From NCBI GenBank assembly GCA_027475525.1, contig JAMWFC010000044.1:1303340-1367339 (forward strand): a DNA stretch of 64,000 bases, read 5' to 3'. The notes below the pieces were generated by a model. The model was not told where the DNA came from, ran no database searches, and saw nothing but the letters and a program-made list of their open reading frames with translations. The translations under genes and the position numbers were made by a program. This document shows, piece by piece, positions 52,456-62,106 of this stretch. Each line of letters starts with the position of its first letter. Positions within the stretch are counted from its first letter, which is position 1. Source of the DNA: Macrolepiota albuminosa. Lineage: Eukaryota; Basidiomycota; Agaricomycetes; Agaricales; Agaricaceae.

Positions 52456-54266
52456 ATGTCGCGTACGCCAACGCATTTCCCGACGCCCCCGCAAACCAAC
52501 GAGGTCGTGCCCCTCATGGCCTGGGAGGCCCGGGACGCACGGTACCGAGCCCGCCAAGACCGGGAGCGCGTGGCGGCGCTCGTGCAGCAACATGAGTGTT
52601 TCCCACGCTGCTCGCTTGTCATTACTGACCTTCCTTTTTCAGAACAACACAATACCGCGGCCCCGGAGGCAGGTCCCAGCCGACTCGCTCGCTTGTCATT
52701 ACTGACCTTCCTTTTTCAGAACAACACAATACCGCGGCCCCGGAGGCAGGTCCCAGCCGACTCCCGGAATCAGTTCCCCAGGCGGGTACCAGCCGTCCTG
52801 CACCGACCTTCGCGCGCATGACTGTCCGCCCCCCCCAGCCGCAGCCCCCTCCCCGTCCCAGATTGCCTGCCCCTCGTTTTCGTCGTTCCGGGATGGAGAT
52901 AGGGGCCGTGTCAGAGGTCCCGGAGAGCCAACGTGTTGCGTGGGCGGGCGCGACACAGGATCAGTTTGTGGAGGCCCTGGAGAGGCTCCAGGGTCTGCCT
53001 ACCCACGCCTGGTGCATGAATAATGGACCGGTGAGTCGTTTTCATACCTCTGATCCCTCTTGCTGACTCCGGTGCAGTGCTTGCACTGTGCTCGCCGGGG
53101 GGTGCTTTGCTTGTTCGAAGTCCCAGGCCCCTTGTCCTGCCGGGATACTGCCGTGTGTGAGGCTTGCCGCCTCAACCACGAGCGTTGCTCCGTATCGGCG
53201 CTGTGGAGGGCGCGTTGTGTCGCCCGGGAGCAGGGGTGGCCCCTAGGGGGGGTTACCCGGAGGATGGGGGTCGAGGAGCGAGATTGGGTGGCGGAGCCGG
53301 TGGAGGAGGTGGTGGAGCCGGTGGGGCAGGTGCCTGCAGCGCCCAGCGGGGGGTCGGGAGGTCGGAGAGTCGCCCGGGTGGGAGGCCGGAGCCGGCCCGT
53401 GATGTTGATCATGTGCCGGGCTCCTCGGTCCAGCACCCAGGGGCAGGGGGGGCGCCTGGACAAGGGGAAGCGATGGGCGTCGCCCAGTCCCTCCCCGGGT
53501 CCCTCCAAGAGGGCGCGCCTGCCGGCAGAGACCTCATCTCTGGCCTCCCCAGCGCGCGTTTCCCCGGCGGTATTCTCCCCATTATCTGGACAACTGATGA
53601 GCGCCGAGGTGAGAAAGCTGCAGGCGTGTCTGGAGCGGGCAGACCGGGAGAGGGAGAAGCGCGAGGAGGGGGCGAGGGCAGAGGCGGCGCTCCAGCGGGA
53701 GCTGGAGGAGGATCGCGAGGCAGCCCTCCGGGAGTTGGGGGAGGCGAGGGTGGCACGGGGGGAGGCTGAGGCCCGGCTGGACGCCATGGGGGCCAGGTTG
53801 GAGCAGGGGGTTGGGTTCCCTGGACAAGACCCCCCGGGGTTGGTCGAGGTTCTGTGCCGGGACGTGGTAATTGGGCATATGGCCTCTCTCAGTGAGTACT
53901 CATTTTCTCGTGGTTGGATCGGTACTGACATCCTCAGGCTGGGCTCGGGAGCATTGTCAGCTCCTGGACGGGGTGGCCGCGGCGCTCGCCTCCCTGCAAG
54001 AGGGATTACAGTCGGAGGCTGGGAGTCCCGGGGTGGAGCGGGGTCTCGACTTGTTGGGGCGGTTGGTGACCGTGCACCGCTGGAGGAATGTCCCAGCCCC
54101 GGGGTCGTGGTTTGAGCGAGTGCTGGACGAGGGGGAGCCGCTCCCATCCTGGGACCAATTGGCCGAGGAGGTGTGGCGGGAGCACGATCCAGAGGGGGTG
54201 GGGGAAGGCTTCCGGGGCTGGCCGAGAGGAGGGGAGGGTGAGGGTAGTTCGGGGCCCCAGCTCTAG
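52456..54266 (+). CDS. Gypsy-2 antisense accessory gene: Zn2Cys6-like, coiled coil
   Basis: Plus-strand gene, opposite to pol. Exons: 52456-52591, 52720-53030, 53078-53891, 53938-54266. Introns 2 and 3 are 46-47 bp with GTGAGT donors and CAG acceptors. Intron 1 contains a 77-bp duplication and its donor has changed to ATGAGT (GTGAGT in Gypsy-1). Joined length is 1590 nt, about 529 codons without a stop. Domains: MSRTPTHFPTPPQTN start; Pro-rich region; CLHCARRGVLC, then CEACRLNHERC at about residues 150-186 (CX2CX6C-X15-CX2CX6C, within the Zn2Cys6 range); basic PSKRARL; a long Glu/Arg/Ala coiled coil (VRKLQACLERADREREKRE onward, about 75 residues); and a C-terminal domain ending GSWFERVLDEGEPLPSW. 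The start lies 127 bp from the LTR. No known homologue comes to mind; a DNA-binding dimeric regulator is an inference. Confidence 0.82.
52611..52764. repeat. 77-bp tandem duplication, Gypsy-2 antisense gene intron 1
   Basis: Units at 52611 and 52688 (CTCGCTTGTCAT...). Doubles the intron 1 acceptor. Confidence 0.92.
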
Positions 54267-54526
54267 GGGCCCCTGTTTTCTTGTTGTTGTCCCATAGCTG
54301 TAGTATAGTGTACTATATATAAAAAAATGTATATACTTGGCTGTCCCGGATCAGTAGGAGTAAGGGGGCGAAAGAAACTGAAAGAAACCGGAAAGAACAT
54401 CTTGCCCAGACGTCGGGACACTACTATGAAAAGGTACTAAAAGGGAGTAAGATCTAGAAAGGGGAAGGTAGAAAGTATACATGGGAGTTGAATCCCTACT
54501 GGGCCCAGAGGCTGGGGTTACGCCCA

Positions 54527-55873
54527 CTACTGCCGTCTGTGAGTCCTGCGCCCGGGAAGGTCATTTCCTGGGTGCCGTTGTTGGAAGTCCCGGAGTTTGT
54601 CGAGGGCGCCTTCGAGGTTTTGGCGTGGTTCCCAAGTGTTGTCTTCCGGGCCATATCCCTTCCACCGTACGAGGAAGTGGGGTCGTCCACGAATATTCTG
54701 GGAGTCGAGGATGTCTTCGACTTCATAGTGATACTCGTCCTCGACTTCTACCGGGGGAGGGGGCCCGGGGCGTCGTTCGGGAAAAGGATCCGGGGGGTGT
54801 CGTTCCAGGAGGCGGACGTGGAATACTGGGTGCAGGCCCTTGTAGGCGTAGAAGGAGACCTTCTTCAGTATTTTGAACGGGCCGAGGCGCTTATGATCGA
54901 GCTTTGGGGAGGGTCGCCGGGTGCGGAGGTGGCGTCGGTCTAACCATACCTTTGTCCCGGGGTTCCAGTCGGGAGTGTCTTCCCGTTTCCGGTCGGCATG
55001 TTTTGCATAGGCCTGGTTCGCGGTGTCGATCTCTTCTCGGAGGAACTCGTGAAGGGACTGGAGATCCCGGGCGACCTCATGGGCGGCGTGCGACGGGATG
55101 TCCCGGAGCAAGAGCGTCAGTCGGGGGTGGTACCCTTTGTTGGCGAAGAAGGGGGATACCCCGGTGGCGGAGTGCGGCGCGTTGTTGTAGGTGAACTCAG
55201 CCAGGGGGAGTTCGGCACACCAGTCGTCCTGCAAGTAGTTGATGTACAGTCGGAGGTACTGCTCGAGAGACTGGTTGACCCTTTTGGTTTGGCCATCGGT
55301 TTCGGGGTGGTAGGCGGTAGAGAGGTTAGTCTTTACTTCAAGTGCCTTACACAGGGAAGTCCAAAACTTGGACACGAAGAGGGGGCCACGGTCGGAGATG
55401 ATGTCGTCCAGGAGTCCATGTTTGGCGAAGACGTGCTCAAGGAACAGCCGGGCGAAGTCCGGGGCGGTGTCCGTGGTGTGGCAGGGTAGGAAAATGCCCT
55501 GTTTGGTTAGCCTACACACAACAACGAGGATGGCATCGAACCCTTCAGATTCCGGGAGTTTGACGATGTGGTCCAGAGATATGGAGGACCAGGGGCGTCG
55601 TCCGACTGGCAGGGGTTTCAGGAGTCCATACGGTCAGTGTCGGGGGACCTTGGCCCGGAGGCAGGGTTCGCATGATTGAATGTAGCGGGTCACGTCCTTC
55701 TTCAATCCTGGCCAAAAGTAAGTCCGGAAGATAAGCTGGAGGGTCTTATGTATCCCAGGGTGTCCCTGGAGCTTGTGGTCGTGGTGCTGGCGCAGGACGT
55801 CGTAGCGGAGTCGGGCGTGATCCGGGACGTAAATGCGGCCGTCCCGGAGGAGGAGTTTCTCGTTGGGGGACAA
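54527..55873 (-). pseudogene. Gypsy-2 integrase and chromodomain
   Basis: Upstream part 55873-55634 holds the zinc module (HHDHKLQGHPGI ... CEPC) and ends at a TGA after AKVPRH, at the same codon as in Gypsy-1. The long frame 55519-54527 contains ISDRGPLFV (Asp), then GQTKRVNQ, where Lys stands at the Glu of DD35E. The spacing from Asp is exactly 35, as in the family. Then come [16 protein letters not shown] and the C-terminal chromodomain: [35 protein letters not shown], with the aromatic residues and WKGY motif that bind methylated histone H3. The chromodomain looks intact. Catalysis should be lost. Confidence 0.88.
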
Positions 55874-55942
55874 GGAAAAGGCGGGGTCCTGGTCGGTTCT
55901 GTCGGGAGGGTTGCAGGGGTCATGATCGGCGAAATACTTGTC

Positions 55943-57400
55943 TCAGGGGGCACGGTGGATCTGGCTCAGGGTTTCTTTGTCGTTTAAAATCAGTATGGCA
56001 TTCAAATGTTCGGGAGGGATCACCACGCAATGATTGAACGCATTGCATTCTGCCTTGAACGACTTCTTGGGGTAGACGTCCGGCCGACGGGTGAGGGCGT
56101 CGGGTTTAGCTCCAAGTCGTCCCGGGCGGTACTGGATCGTGAAGTCGTACTCCGAGAGGATCTCGGACCACCGGGCCTGCCGTCGACTAAGTTGCTTGGT
56201 CGTGGTGAAGTACTGCAGGTTGTTGTGATCTGAGTAGACCTGAATCCGGTGCCGGGCTCCCTCGAGGTAGGCTCGCCATTGCTTGAAGGCTTCAACGATG
56301 GCGAGAAGCTCCTTGTCGTAGATGTCGTAGTTGAGCTCAGCGTTGATCATGGACCGGGTGTAGAAGGTGACTGGCCAGGGCTCCCCACCATCAGGCTCCA
56401 TCTGTGAGAGAATCCCGGCGATGGCGTAGTCGGAGGCGTTGCATTCTAGGATAATCAGGAGGGTCGGGTCGTAGTGCCGGAGCATGGGGGCAGCTGTGAA
56501 AGCCTCCTTGAGCAGGTTAAAGACGCTCTGGCACTTACTGTCCCAGTTTCAGGCAACGTCCTTGCGCATGAGCCGGTTGAGGGGTTTTGTGATACCGGAG
56601 TAGTTATCTATGAACCTCCGGTAGAAGTTAGCGAAACCCAAGAAAGATTGTACTTCCTTGACGTTCCGGGGCTGCGGCCAGTTGACAATGGCCTCGACCT
56701 TGTGGGGGTCCATGCGAACGCCGTTCGGGAATACGATGACACCAAGATACTCAACCTCTTCCGTATGGAATGAACACTTCTTGGGCTTGGCGTGGAGGTT
56801 GTGCTCCCAGAGGCGTTCGAGGACTTGCCGGACATGCTTCTGGTGGTCCTCCGGTGAGTCGGAATAAATGAGGATGTCGTCCAGGTAGACGATCACGAAG
56901 ACATCACTCATGTCGTGGAAAATGTCATTCATGAAGTATTGGAACGTGGCGGGGGAGTTAGTCATTCCGAAAGGCATTACAAGGTACTCAAACAGACCAT
57001 ACCGCGTGCGGAACGCGGTTTTCCACTCGTGTCCCGGGGCGATGCGGACATTGTTGTAACCGGAGCGGAGGTCGATTTTCGTGTAAACCTTGGCACTGCG
57101 GAGTCGATCGACCAGATCGCCGATGAGCGGGAGCGGGTAGCGGTTCTTCTTGGTGATCTTATTGAGTCCCCGGTAGTTGACGCAGAGTCGGAGCGAGCCG
57201 TCCTTCTTCTTGGCGAATAGAACCGGGGCTCCGGCGGCGGAGGCGGAGGGTCGGATGAATCCCTTACCAAGCATTTTGTCGAGGTAGTCCTTGAGGGCCC
57301 GGAGGCTCCGGCGGCAGAGGCGGAGGGTCGGATGAATCCCTTACCAAGCATTTTGTCGAGGTAGTCCTTGAGGGCCCGGAGTTCGACCTCCGACATGTTG
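55943..57400 (-). pseudogene. Gypsy-2 reverse transcriptase and RNase H
   Basis: RT 57274-56549: [36 protein letters not shown] (first Asp), [25 protein letters not shown] (catalytic YLDD), [11 protein letters not shown] and [12 protein letters not shown], all in order and intact. A TGA at 56549 replaces a Trp (KDVA-NWD). RNase H 56485-55943: ECNASDYAIAGILSQ with Asn at the first catalytic Asp, KELLAIVEAFKQWR (Glu), VYSDHNNLQYF (Asp), GAKPDALTRR (Asp). A 77-bp duplication at 57227 disturbs the RT start. This is the only complete RT in the window. Confidence 0.9.
57227..57380. repeat. 77-bp tandem duplication, Gypsy-2 RT start
   Basis: Units at 57227 and 57304 (GGCTCCGGCGGC...), with one or two mismatches. 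Confidence 0.9.
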
Positions 57401-57583
57401 TAGACCTTACCGAAAGGGGGGGTGGTTCCTTCCTCGAGGTCGATGGTGTGATCATAGGGGCGGTGAGGGGGATCTCCTTGGCATCTCCTTCGGAGAATAC
57501 GTCAGCGAACTCATGATACTCCGGGGAACTACTTCTCAGAGGATCTGCTCCTTGGTTTTCTTTTCCGGGGGAATAGCGTCCCC

Positions 57584-58930
57584 TCATAGATGTTCTTCTG
57601 GGAGAGAAGGCGAGGTGTGCAGCTGAAACGTGGGGGTTCCATCCCTCATGAGGCGGGCGAAGGGGGCGGCCCCAATGATCCTAATGTCGAGTGCGCTCGG
57701 GTCGTTCGGGGTCGTGGAGGCATTGGCCGGAGCGGGTGTGACGCGTGTCTGAGACCGGCAGGGGTAGTTCGGCCCTTTGTACTTGTTCCGAGGAATGTTT
57801 GGAGGTTGATCGGGGGCCTTGCGGTCTCGGACAGGCGTGGGGGGCGCAGCAGTCGTCCCGGGGGTGTCGGGCGTCAGGTTGTTCCCTAGGGCCCGGAGGT
57901 GCACGGCGGTCGAGGGGTGGTCTTCGGGTCCCGGGAAGGTCATAGTGAGCGTCCTCCAATCGATGTCGGGGTTCGTGTCGTGCAGCCAGGGTAGTCCCAG
58001 CACCATCGGGGTCGATTCGTAAAGTCGTGTGACCAGGAAGTCGGAGGTGAACTTGTAGTCGTTGTCCAGGGTGATGCGTCCCGAGTAAGACCTCTGGATG
58101 GGGCCGGAAGAGGAGGGGGTGCCGTCGAGGTGTTGCAGGTGGAGGGGCTGGTCAAGGGGGTCATGGGGGAGGTCGAGAGCGTCGCTGATGAAGATTCCGG
58201 TGGCTCCGCTGTCGATGAGGGCCGATACTGGTCCTGGGGCGCCGTCTAGCCTGGCATTGACGACGAAGGATCGGGACGAACGGGACTGGAGTCCGGAGGG
58301 TGATGGGGGCCCGTCCTTTGGAGTAGGGTCCAGAGAGTGGGGGATGTTGAAGGGGAGTTGCTGGTCGTCGGGCATCGGGTCCCGGGTCAGGCGAAGGGTA
58401 AGGTGTCGCCAATCGATGCGGGGGTTGGTGTCTCGGAGCCACGGGAGCCCTAGGACCAGGGGTGCGGAAGGGTGGAGTTTGGTTATCAACATCCGGAGGG
58501 TGTGAGTCTGTCCGTTGGCGAAAGTAACAGGCATACACACGGAGTGAGTGATGTCCCCTGCCGTAGAGGCGTCTCCGTCAAAGAGGCAGAGCCGTACCAG
58601 GACCGGGAGTCGCTGGGCGGGTTCCGGGGCGAGGGTAGACCATGCTTCATCGATGAAGTTGTCGGTGGCGCCACTGTCGACGAGGGTGTTGAGGGGAGTT
58701 CTGGAGGGGGTGAGGCAGGTTTTGAGGAGGAGGGAGTGCGAAGAGTGGGAGGGTAGATAAGCCATGAGGGTGTCCTGTATGAGTGTCGTAGAGCAAAGAT
58801 GTGAGACCAGGATGGAGAAGACGTCGGGGTCGATTCCGCGATTTAGGGCGTCTTCCGGATCTAAATCGCCGGGTCGTTTTCCGAATACTCGTAGGTGGCG
58901 TCCTCCCCTTCGAAGGTCCAGGTGGCACAT
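57584..58930 (-). CDS. Gypsy-2 pol N-terminus: tandem retropepsins
   Basis: One uninterrupted frame of 448 codons overlapping the end of gag (58930-58861) in the -1 frame. Domain 1: NTLVDSGATDNFIDEAW at about 58690, closing with LVLGLPWLRDTNPRIDW. Domain 2: ALIDSGATGIFISDALDL at about 58220, closing with MVLGLPWLHDTNPDIDW. Each copy has the catalytic DSG and the family's C-terminal GLPWL block, so the protein carries two complete protease domains about 155 residues apart. Retropepsins normally act as homodimers; a covalent pair could act as a single chain (inference). The end is a TGA in EEHL-GDA, probably a decayed CGA. Confidence 0.88.
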   Translation of the reverse strand: MCHLDLRRGGRHLRVFGKRPGDLDPEDALNRGIDPDVFSILVSHLCSTTLIQDTLMAYLPSHSSHSLLLKTCLTPSRTPLNTLVDSGATDNFIDEAWSTLAPEPAQRLPVLVRLCLFDGDASTAGDITHSVCMPVTFANGQTHTLRMLITKLHPSAPLVLGLPWLRDTNPRIDWRHLTLRLTRDPMPDDQQLPFNIPHSLDPTPKDGPPSPSGLQSRSSRSFVVNARLDGAPGPVSALIDSGATGIFISDALDLPHDPLDQPLHLQHLDGTPSSSGPIQRSYSGRITLDNDYKFTSDFLVTRLYESTPMVLGLPWLHDTNPDIDWRTLTMTFPGPEDHPSTAVHLRALGNNLTPDTPGTTAAPPTPVRDRKAPDQPPNIPRNKYKGPNYPCRSQTRVTPAPANASTTPNDPSALDIRIIGAAPFARLMRDGTPTFQLHTSPSLPEEHL

Positions 58931-59546
58931 CCCATGACCTGTTGTTTGGGATACTCGGAGATGAAATGGTCTTTCTCACCACAGAGTATGCAGACACCTT
59001 CCCTTCTCCGTTGTTCCTGCACATCCGTCGGGACTTCGATCCAGGGTCGTCCCTTCTTTTGAAGCCGGTTGGCCCGGAGGGCCTCTTCGTCCCGTTCGTC
59101 GTCGAAGTCGAAGTCTTCGGGGTCTTCCAGGGGTTCCTCGGAGCTTGGTGCGTCGCCCAGGTCGTGGGTGGCCACGGCGGCGTTGAGTTGAGCCTGGGGG
59201 CGGGCGCTGCTGCCGGGGTTAGCATTGGGCGGGCCACGACTCACCGGGGGTTGGCCACCAGGGAACGCGGGGGGAGCGGGGTTGGGGGCTTCGCCGGAGG
59301 GCCAAGGGGGTCCTCCTCTAGGGTTCCAGAGGGGTCGGGAATTCGAATACTCGCTGCAGTCTTCCCAGTAGTGTTGGTTGATCTGCATGATGAGGGCCTT
59401 GTATCCATCGTAGGAGGGTTGTTTCGGGACGAGTCAGAGGACATCCTTGATGCATTGTGGCAGGGCGCGGCGGAGGGCATACCGGAGGGCGCTGTAGTTC
59501 CAACCTGTTTCGTAAGCTTCCTTCTCAAAACGTACGATAAAGGTGG

Positions 59547-59700
59547 GTGAGGAGGAAAAGCACCAAGGGCGGGACCCCACCCGCCTGGAGGGCCTCCTCT
59601 GGGTGGCTCACCTGGGGGTCCACGTGAGGAGGAAAAGCACCAAGGGCGGGACCCCACCCGCCTGGAGGGCCTCCTCTGGGTGGCTCACCTGGGGGTCCAC
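59547..59700. repeat. 77-bp tandem duplication, Gypsy-2 gag
   Basis: Units at 59547 and 59624 (GTGAGGAGGAAA...). Confidence 0.92.
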
Positions 59701-60739
59701 GCCCGGGGGGTCCGTTATCCCAGGGGGGTTTGTTCCTGCCGAGGGGAGGCCCGGGTCTCCACGCAGGGGGTGGCGGAGGTGGGGGCCCTGGGGGTCGTCC
59801 TCGAGGTTCGGCTGGGGGTGGCGGGGGCGGTCGGGGAGGGTTCGGCGGCGTCGGGTCGGACGGAGGGGGGCCGGGTGATGGGTCGGGTGCCGGGTTGCGC
59901 AGGGGACGTTCAACCCGGGAGGTTCGTGCCTGCATCGGGGGTCGCGGGGGGTTTCGTAGGTCAAAGTGAGGTGGCGGGTCGCGGTGGAAGTTGCGTTCCA
60001 GAGGGACCGGGGCTGACGTAGGGGGCGGTACCGGGACGGGCGCGGGCGCGGGACGTGGTTCGTTGTTGCCACGCGTGAGCTCGTTGATGTAGCACAGTGT
60101 GTCGTCCGTGCTAGGGGTGTCCGCGCGGGGTCTACCAGGGTTCGCCGGGGCTGGGGGTCGGGCGTTGTTTGTTCGTGGGAGGGGTTTCAGAGGTCTTTGG
60201 GGCTGTCTCCAGGTCTTGAAGGTATTAGGAACGGAGTTAGCCCTGCGGCGAGTTGACAAGCCTACCATGCAGGCAGCGGGTTGATTGAAGAGGCCTCCAG
60301 TCGGGTTGAGGGACCACAATATGGCCGAGGCGTTTTGTCGCTCTTCCCGTTGTCATTGTTCTAGAGTGGGGTCTGCGGGGGCTGTCGGGGCTGCCGGGGC
60401 CGGCTCCGGGGGTTTCCGTCAAACGTAAATCGAGCGACCTGGGTCCGCGGGGTCGTTGAGGGGTCGAGGGGAGGGGGACGCATGGACTTCGTCGAGCAGC
60501 TGTTGCAATTCTTCTCGGAGGATCGTATTGCGCCTATACTTTACCATAGTTTGCTCCGGGAGTTCTCCTTGCGTGAGGCGGTCCCCAAATTCGACCAAGC
60601 AATGAGCCCATTCTTCTGGAGTGCCTTCGAAATTGTCGTGCCCGAATTCCGTGAGCAGCGCCCTTGTTCGTTGAGCGAAGTCCTCTGGCGTAATCCTGAG
60701 TGAGCGGAGTACTTTGTCCCGTTGCCGTTCATACTCCGC

Positions 60740-60893
60740 GAGGCGTCGTTGTCCCATTGGCGAGGGAGGGGTTCGAGCGGGTGGAGCGGCGGCCGGGTAG
60801 TGACGAGGGGGGTAGTGAGGCGTCGTTGTCCCATTGGCGAGGGAGGGGTTCGAGCGGGTGGAGCGGCGGCCGGGTAGTGACGAGGGGGGTAGT
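60740..60893. repeat. 77-bp tandem duplication, Gypsy-2 gag N-terminal region
   Basis: Units at 60740 and 60817 (GAGGCGTCGTTG...). Confidence 0.92.
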
Positions 60894-61254
60894 CGAGGTA
60901 GAGGGGTCCTCGGGGTTCTTGGGGCTGGGGGACGGGGCGCTGGTAGCCGTAGTAGGGGGTGGGTGCAAAGGGGCCCTCGCTGGGGGGGATCGGACGAGGT
61001 CCACTGGGTACTGGTGGGGTCTCCGGCAGGCCCCCGGGGATGCTCTGGTACGAGAGGACCTCCACAGGTCGTGCCATGACTAAGTTGGGCGGAGGGGCCC
61101 AGCTGGCTGAGGGCCCCAGATCATAAAGGGATGGGTCGGGGGCCCAGTGGCGGTGGAGGGGTGGATAGACAGGGCGGGGGGTTTGTGCAGAGTAATGATC
61201 GGGGACCGGACGTCCATAGGGGTCGGTCTGGTAGCCTGCAGGGTAGTAGGTGTG

Positions 61255-61408
61255 AGTATACGTAGCCATCAAGAACGGTGTAAGGAGGGAGTCTTGATAT
61301 TATGTCAGGTTCCACTGAGTCGGGGGCCTTCAGTATACGTAGCCATCAAGAACGGTGTAAGGAGGGAGTCTTGATATTATGTCAGGTTCCACTGAGTCGG
61401 GGGCCTTC
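61255..61408. repeat. 77-bp tandem duplication across the Gypsy-2 5' LTR boundary
   Basis: Units at 61255 and 61332 (AGTATACGTAGC...). Spans gag start, self-priming site and LTR edge. Confidence 0.92.
61290..61302 (-). promoter_or_regulatory. Self-priming site of Gypsy-2
   Basis: Minus strand TAATATCAAGACT directly after the 5' LTR (copy at 61367-61379 because of the 77-bp duplication). Perfectly complementary to the R-start sequence in both LTRs (61744-61756 and 51950-51962). Same signal as in Gypsy-1. Confidence 0.75.
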
Positions 61409-62101
61409 CGGGAAAGCGATCGTCCTTACAATGCGGACTTGACCTACGGATACTCAGGTGTCTGGAACTCCGGGGCTAGGACTCCAGGGTTCAAGACGTG
61501 GACAGGGGAATCCCAGGGAAGGGGATTTGGTCCAGGGGTTTTGGGTGGTAAGTAGCTGGGGAGTTCGGGTGGGGGTCGAGTCGTGAACCAGAGGTTCTAA
61601 GACGAGACCAAGTTAGCAAATTAAAGTCGTGAAGTGCGTACCAATCTTAGAGCATGCGAGTATTCAAGCGTGCCAGTCAAAAGCGTGCCAGTCAATGTGT
61701 ACCAGTCAAGCAGAGGGCACGCAACAATCCAAGTAAAGCAATGTAATATCAAGACTGCCGAATACAACAGGGAACTACCGCTATAAATACTATGGGGCTG
61801 GGTCTCAGGGTTCCGGGATGTCTGGGATGGTGTTCCGGAGGTCATTGAGTAGCGGCAGGGGTTGCATACCGGGATCGCGCGTGTGGGGCACGCGATCAAT
61901 TGGCGCGGATGGAGCTGTGATGCGTGATGTGTGATGGTCGGGAACAAGTCATGTGATCCGATCGGTAATCGGGGCTGGTGGCGGCTGATGGCAGTGCCAG
62001 CGGTCGTGATGGCGGGGCGTGTCCTGTGGGGTCAGAGGGAGGGTCCCGGATGGTGTTCCGGGGGTGTCCCGGGGTGGGTCTGGAGGGGAGGGGTCGTGAC
62101 A
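61380..62101 (-). repeat. Gypsy-2 5' LTR
   Basis: Plus strand TGTCAGGTTCCAC ... GGGGTCGTGACA, 722 bp. A 77-bp duplication repeats its first 29 bp at 61303-61331. Confidence 0.92.
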
Positions 62102-62106
62102 ATACC

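Larger units (their letters stand above)
58861..61269 (-). pseudogene. Gypsy-2 gag
   Basis: ATG at 61269 (repeated at 61346 by a 77-bp duplication), 33 nt from the LTR. Same plan as Gypsy-1: Tyr/Pro-rich N-terminus, EGTPEEWAHCLVEFGD at about 60620, Pro-rich linker (59980-59690), capsid remnants at 59540-59390, and a knuckle CILCGEKDHFISEY in which the last Cys is now Tyr. The central part is broken: the 59545-59700 duplication sits where Gypsy-1 continues into the capsid domain, and most of the capsid domain (FTGRDP... block) is missing here. Ends at 58861 with ENDPAI. Confidence 0.8.
51586..62101 (-). mobile_element. Gypsy-2: full-length chromodomain LTR retrotransposon
   Basis: Minus-oriented. 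LTRs 61380-62101 (5') and 51586-52328 (3') with target duplication ATACC (51581-51585 and 62102-62106). It contains gag, tandem proteases, RT, RNase H, integrase-chromodomain and the antisense gene. LTRs differ by a few percent, mostly transitions, plus one ~20-bp deletion. Inserted into Gypsy-C gag. Damaged by scattered C-to-T / G-to-A changes and 77-bp duplications. Confidence 0.93.
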
